NCBI GenBank assembly: GCA_029077775.1 | Contig: JAQNCU010000020.1 | Span: 1 to 16,375 of the forward strand | Direction of reading: 5' to 3' | DNA from: Acidocella sp. | GTDB lineage: Bacteria; Pseudomonadota; Alphaproteobacteria; Acetobacterales; Acetobacteraceae | Length of the DNA: 16,375 nucleotides | Part shown: positions 14,762 to 16,375 of the stretch, piece by piece | Numbering within the stretch: the first letter of the stretch is position 1 | How the letters are laid out: each line of letters starts with the position of its first letter | Translations under genes and position numbers: made by a program | The notes under the pieces: generated by a model | Told to the model about the DNA's origin: nothing | The model's input: only the letters and a program-made list of their open reading frames with translations | Database searches by the model: none

Positions 14762-16264
14762 ATGAGCGCGCCGGTGAAGCGGCCGCCATCAGACAGACGG
14801 CAATTGCGCGAGATCATCGCGGGGTTAACCGAAGGGGTTTTGCTGCTCGACACTGACGGGCGGATCATCTGGGCGAATACGGCGGCGCTTAGCGCCTATA
14901 AAGTCGATGATCTGGATGGGTTGGGCGGCACAGCGGATGAGTTTTTCAAGCGGTTCGACCTGCATTATCGCAACCATCATGAACTGAAGGCGGCGGAATT
15001 CCCCATGGCGCGGCTGCTGGCCGGGGAGGCGTTCTCAGACATGGTGGTGCGCGTGACGCGCCCCGGCGAGGAGGCGGCGCCACGCCGGGTGCACAGGTTG
15101 CGCGGGCTGGTGCTGACCACCGATGATGATGCACCCGACGCGCTGGTGCTGGTGGTCAGCGACGAGACCGAGCGATACAGCGCCGAGGACCGGTTTGAGC
15201 GCACGTTCAATGCCAACCCCGCGCCCGCGGTGATCTGCGCTGTGGATGATCTGCGGTTTGTGAAGGTCAATCAGGGGTTTTTGGATATGACCGGGTATGA
15301 GCGGGCGGCGGTGATGGGGCGATCAGTCTATGAGATCGACGTTCTGGAAAATGCCGAGGCGCGCGATGAGGCGATTGAGCGGCTGAGTGAGTGGCGAACG
15401 ATCCGCCAGATGGAGGCGTGCCTGAAGCTGCCGAGCGGGGCGCATAAGCCCGTGGTGGTGGCCGGCCAGCCGATTGAGCTGAACGAGGCGCGGTGCATGT
15501 TGTTCACCTTTATGGACCTGGAGCCGCGCAAGCAGGCCGAGGCGTTGCTGCGCCAGAGCGAGGAGCGTTTTGCCAAGGCGTTCCGTCTGGCCCCGGTGCC
15601 GATGGTGCTGATGACGCTGGATGGGTTCAAGATCCTCGATGTGAATGATGCGTTCAGCGCGGTGATGGGCAAAGACGTGCCAACCGTGATCGGGCGCACC
15701 GCAATCGAGATCGAGCTATGGCAGGATGGTGAGCGACGGCGCGCCTTTGAGGCAGCTTTGCGCGCGCAGGCGACGGTGCGCAATTTCGAGGCACGGCTGC
15801 GCGTTGCCGATGACCAGATGATCGACTGCCTGATTTCCGCCGAGGTGGTTGAAATTGCCGCACAGACTTGCGTGTTGAGCGTGATGCTCGATATTTCCGA
15901 ACGCAAGCGATCAGAGGCTGATCTGGTGGCGGCGATCGAGGCGGTGATGAAGGATACGTCCTGGTTCAGCCAGACAGTGATCGAGAAGCTGGCGAATTTG
16001 CGTGCGCCGCAAGCCGCAGCCCAACGCCAGATGGTGGTGGCGGCCTTGACCCTGCGCGAGCGCGAGGTGCTGGAGATGATCTGCGGCGGTATGACCGACC
16101 AGGAAATTGCCGCACAGCTCGGGCTTTCCCGCAATACCGTGCGCAACCATGTGGCGACGCTGTACGGCAAGATAGAAGTACACAGGCGCAGTGCGGCGGT
16201 GGTGTGGGCGCGCGAACGCGGGATCAGCGCGTATAAACAGGCGCCGTCGCGGGCAAAAAAATAG
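14762..16264 (+). CDS. LuxR-type regulator with three PAS domains
   Basis: Predicted cytoplasmic sensor-regulator. The 500-aa protein has three PAS-like domains: about 14-136 (GLTEGVLLLDTDGRIIWANTA is the typical entry), about 145-255 (with NQGFLDMTGYE) and about 267-381 (ending in LDISERKRSEADL, the usual PAS/PAC exit). A helical linker of about 45 residues leads to a LuxR/GerE helix-turn-helix (428-485) with LTLREREVLEMICGG and SRNTVRNHVATLYGKI. No receiver domain, kinase domain or membrane segment is visible, so it probably senses a small ligand, redox state or light directly and binds DNA itself. ATG 14762 is preferred to the in-frame GTG at 14753 because AAGGTGG lies just upstream. It follows the dehydrogenase gene by 95 bp; target genes are unknown. 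Confidence 0.9.
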   Translation: MSAPVKRPPSDRRQLREIIAGLTEGVLLLDTDGRIIWANTAALSAYKVDDLDGLGGTADEFFKRFDLHYRNHHELKAAEFPMARLLAGEAFSDMVVRVTRPGEEAAPRRVHRLRGLVLTTDDDAPDALVLVVSDETERYSAEDRFERTFNANPAPAVICAVDDLRFVKVNQGFLDMTGYERAAVMGRSVYEIDVLENAEARDEAIERLSEWRTIRQMEACLKLPSGAHKPVVVAGQPIELNEARCMLFTFMDLEPRKQAEALLRQSEERFAKAFRLAPVPMVLMTLDGFKILDVNDAFSAVMGKDVPTVIGRTAIEIELWQDGERRRAFEAALRAQATVRNFEARLRVADDQMIDCLISAEVVEIAAQTCVLSVMLDISERKRSEADLVAAIEAVMKDTSWFSQTVIEKLANLRAPQAAAQRQMVVAALTLREREVLEMICGGMTDQEIAAQLGLSRNTVRNHVATLYGKIEVHRRSAAVVWARERGISAYKQAPSRAKK

Positions 16265-16274
16265 AGGCTTCGTA

Positions 16275-16375
16275 CTGGGGCTTGTTGAGATTCAGGGATT
16301 CCCTTGGTCACGTTGTTTGTGATTCACGCTTTTCATGGAGCGATTTATTTTGACTGACGCCCAATGGGCGAAAAT
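16275..16375 (+). mobile_element. Left end of an IS5-family insertion sequence (cut by window edge)
   Basis: Starting near CTGGGGCTTGTTGAGATTC, the sequence changes character to less GC-rich DNA and leads into an IS5-family transposase start. The end point is estimated: a TA at 16273-16274 could be half of a TA target duplication, which would put the first base at 16275. The right end and its inverted repeat are outside the window. The insertion lies only about 10 bp after the stop of the PAS-LuxR gene. Confidence 0.72.
16335..16375 (+). CDS. IS5-family transposase, first 13 codons
   Basis: The frame reads MERFILTDAQWAK and then runs off the window. The LTDAQWAK start is characteristic of IS5-family (IS427/IS1031-like) transposases or their first frame. 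No catalytic DDE residue is within view. Members of this group often encode the transposase in two frames joined by frameshifting, which cannot be judged here. No strong ribosome-binding site precedes the ATG. Confidence 0.8.
   Translation, partial: MERFILTDAQWAK

Noticed and set aside
15328..16311. Minus-strand open frame of 327 codons antisense to the PAS-LuxR gene
   Set aside because: Serine/arginine-rich shadow of the opposite strand; the PAS and LuxR motifs are clear in the plus-strand frame.
1..16375. tRNA genes, rRNA, CRISPR arrays, phage genes
   Set aside because: No cloverleaf, rRNA core, regularly spaced repeat or phage gene was seen in any intergenic stretch.

Overview
The window is GC-rich, densely coded chromosomal DNA from an alphaproteobacterium. 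An Acetobacteraceae/Rhodospirillales relative is the best guess: it has a complete hopanoid core operon, a Rhodobacter-type PE methyltransferase, and a cytochrome c oxidase of the CuA type. That oxidase argues against Gluconobacter/Acetobacter-type bacteria, which respire mainly through quinol oxidases. The taxonomic call is inference from gene content only.

Layout. (1) Bases 1-1282, minus strand: 5' part of coxA (cut by the window edge) preceded by coxB, the core of an aa3-type cytochrome c oxidase. (2) 1433-2092, minus: pmtA, phosphatidylethanolamine N-methyltransferase. (3) 2172-9135, minus: hopanoid operon hpnA-hpnB-hpnC-hpnD-hpnE-shc. The first four junctions are 4-bp ATGA overlaps; HpnC, HpnD and HpnE make squalene from farnesyl diphosphate, and Shc cyclises it. 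(4) 9263-11157, plus, divergent from hpnA: a ferritin-like protein with a complete six-ligand di-iron signature, then an HpnL-type membrane protein whose GTG start overlaps the preceding stop. (5) 11160-12572 minus APC permease, 12374-free gap aside, 12703-13251 minus XRE/cupin regulator, and divergent 13374-14666 plus HisD-superfamily dehydrogenase. This looks like a small uptake/oxidation module rather than histidine biosynthesis. (6) 14762-16264, plus: a three-PAS LuxR-type regulator. (7) From about 16275: the left end of an IS5-family element, cut by the window edge.

How they fit together. Regions 2-4 form a membrane-lipid neighbourhood covering hopanoid synthesis, phosphatidylcholine synthesis, a probable lipid transporter and an uncharacterised di-iron enzyme. 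The di-iron protein is the best candidate for something undescribed: it shares a 127-bp divergent promoter region with hpnA and is coupled to hpnL, so I propose it modifies hopanoids or other lipids oxidatively. The permease/regulator/dehydrogenase module is the second candidate; its two promoter regions share a short sequence that could be the regulator's binding site.

No stretch over 300 bases lacks a gene. I saw no tRNA, rRNA or CRISPR array. Start codons were often moved inward from the longest possible frame where a ribosome-binding site, stop/start overlap, signal peptide or family length favoured it.
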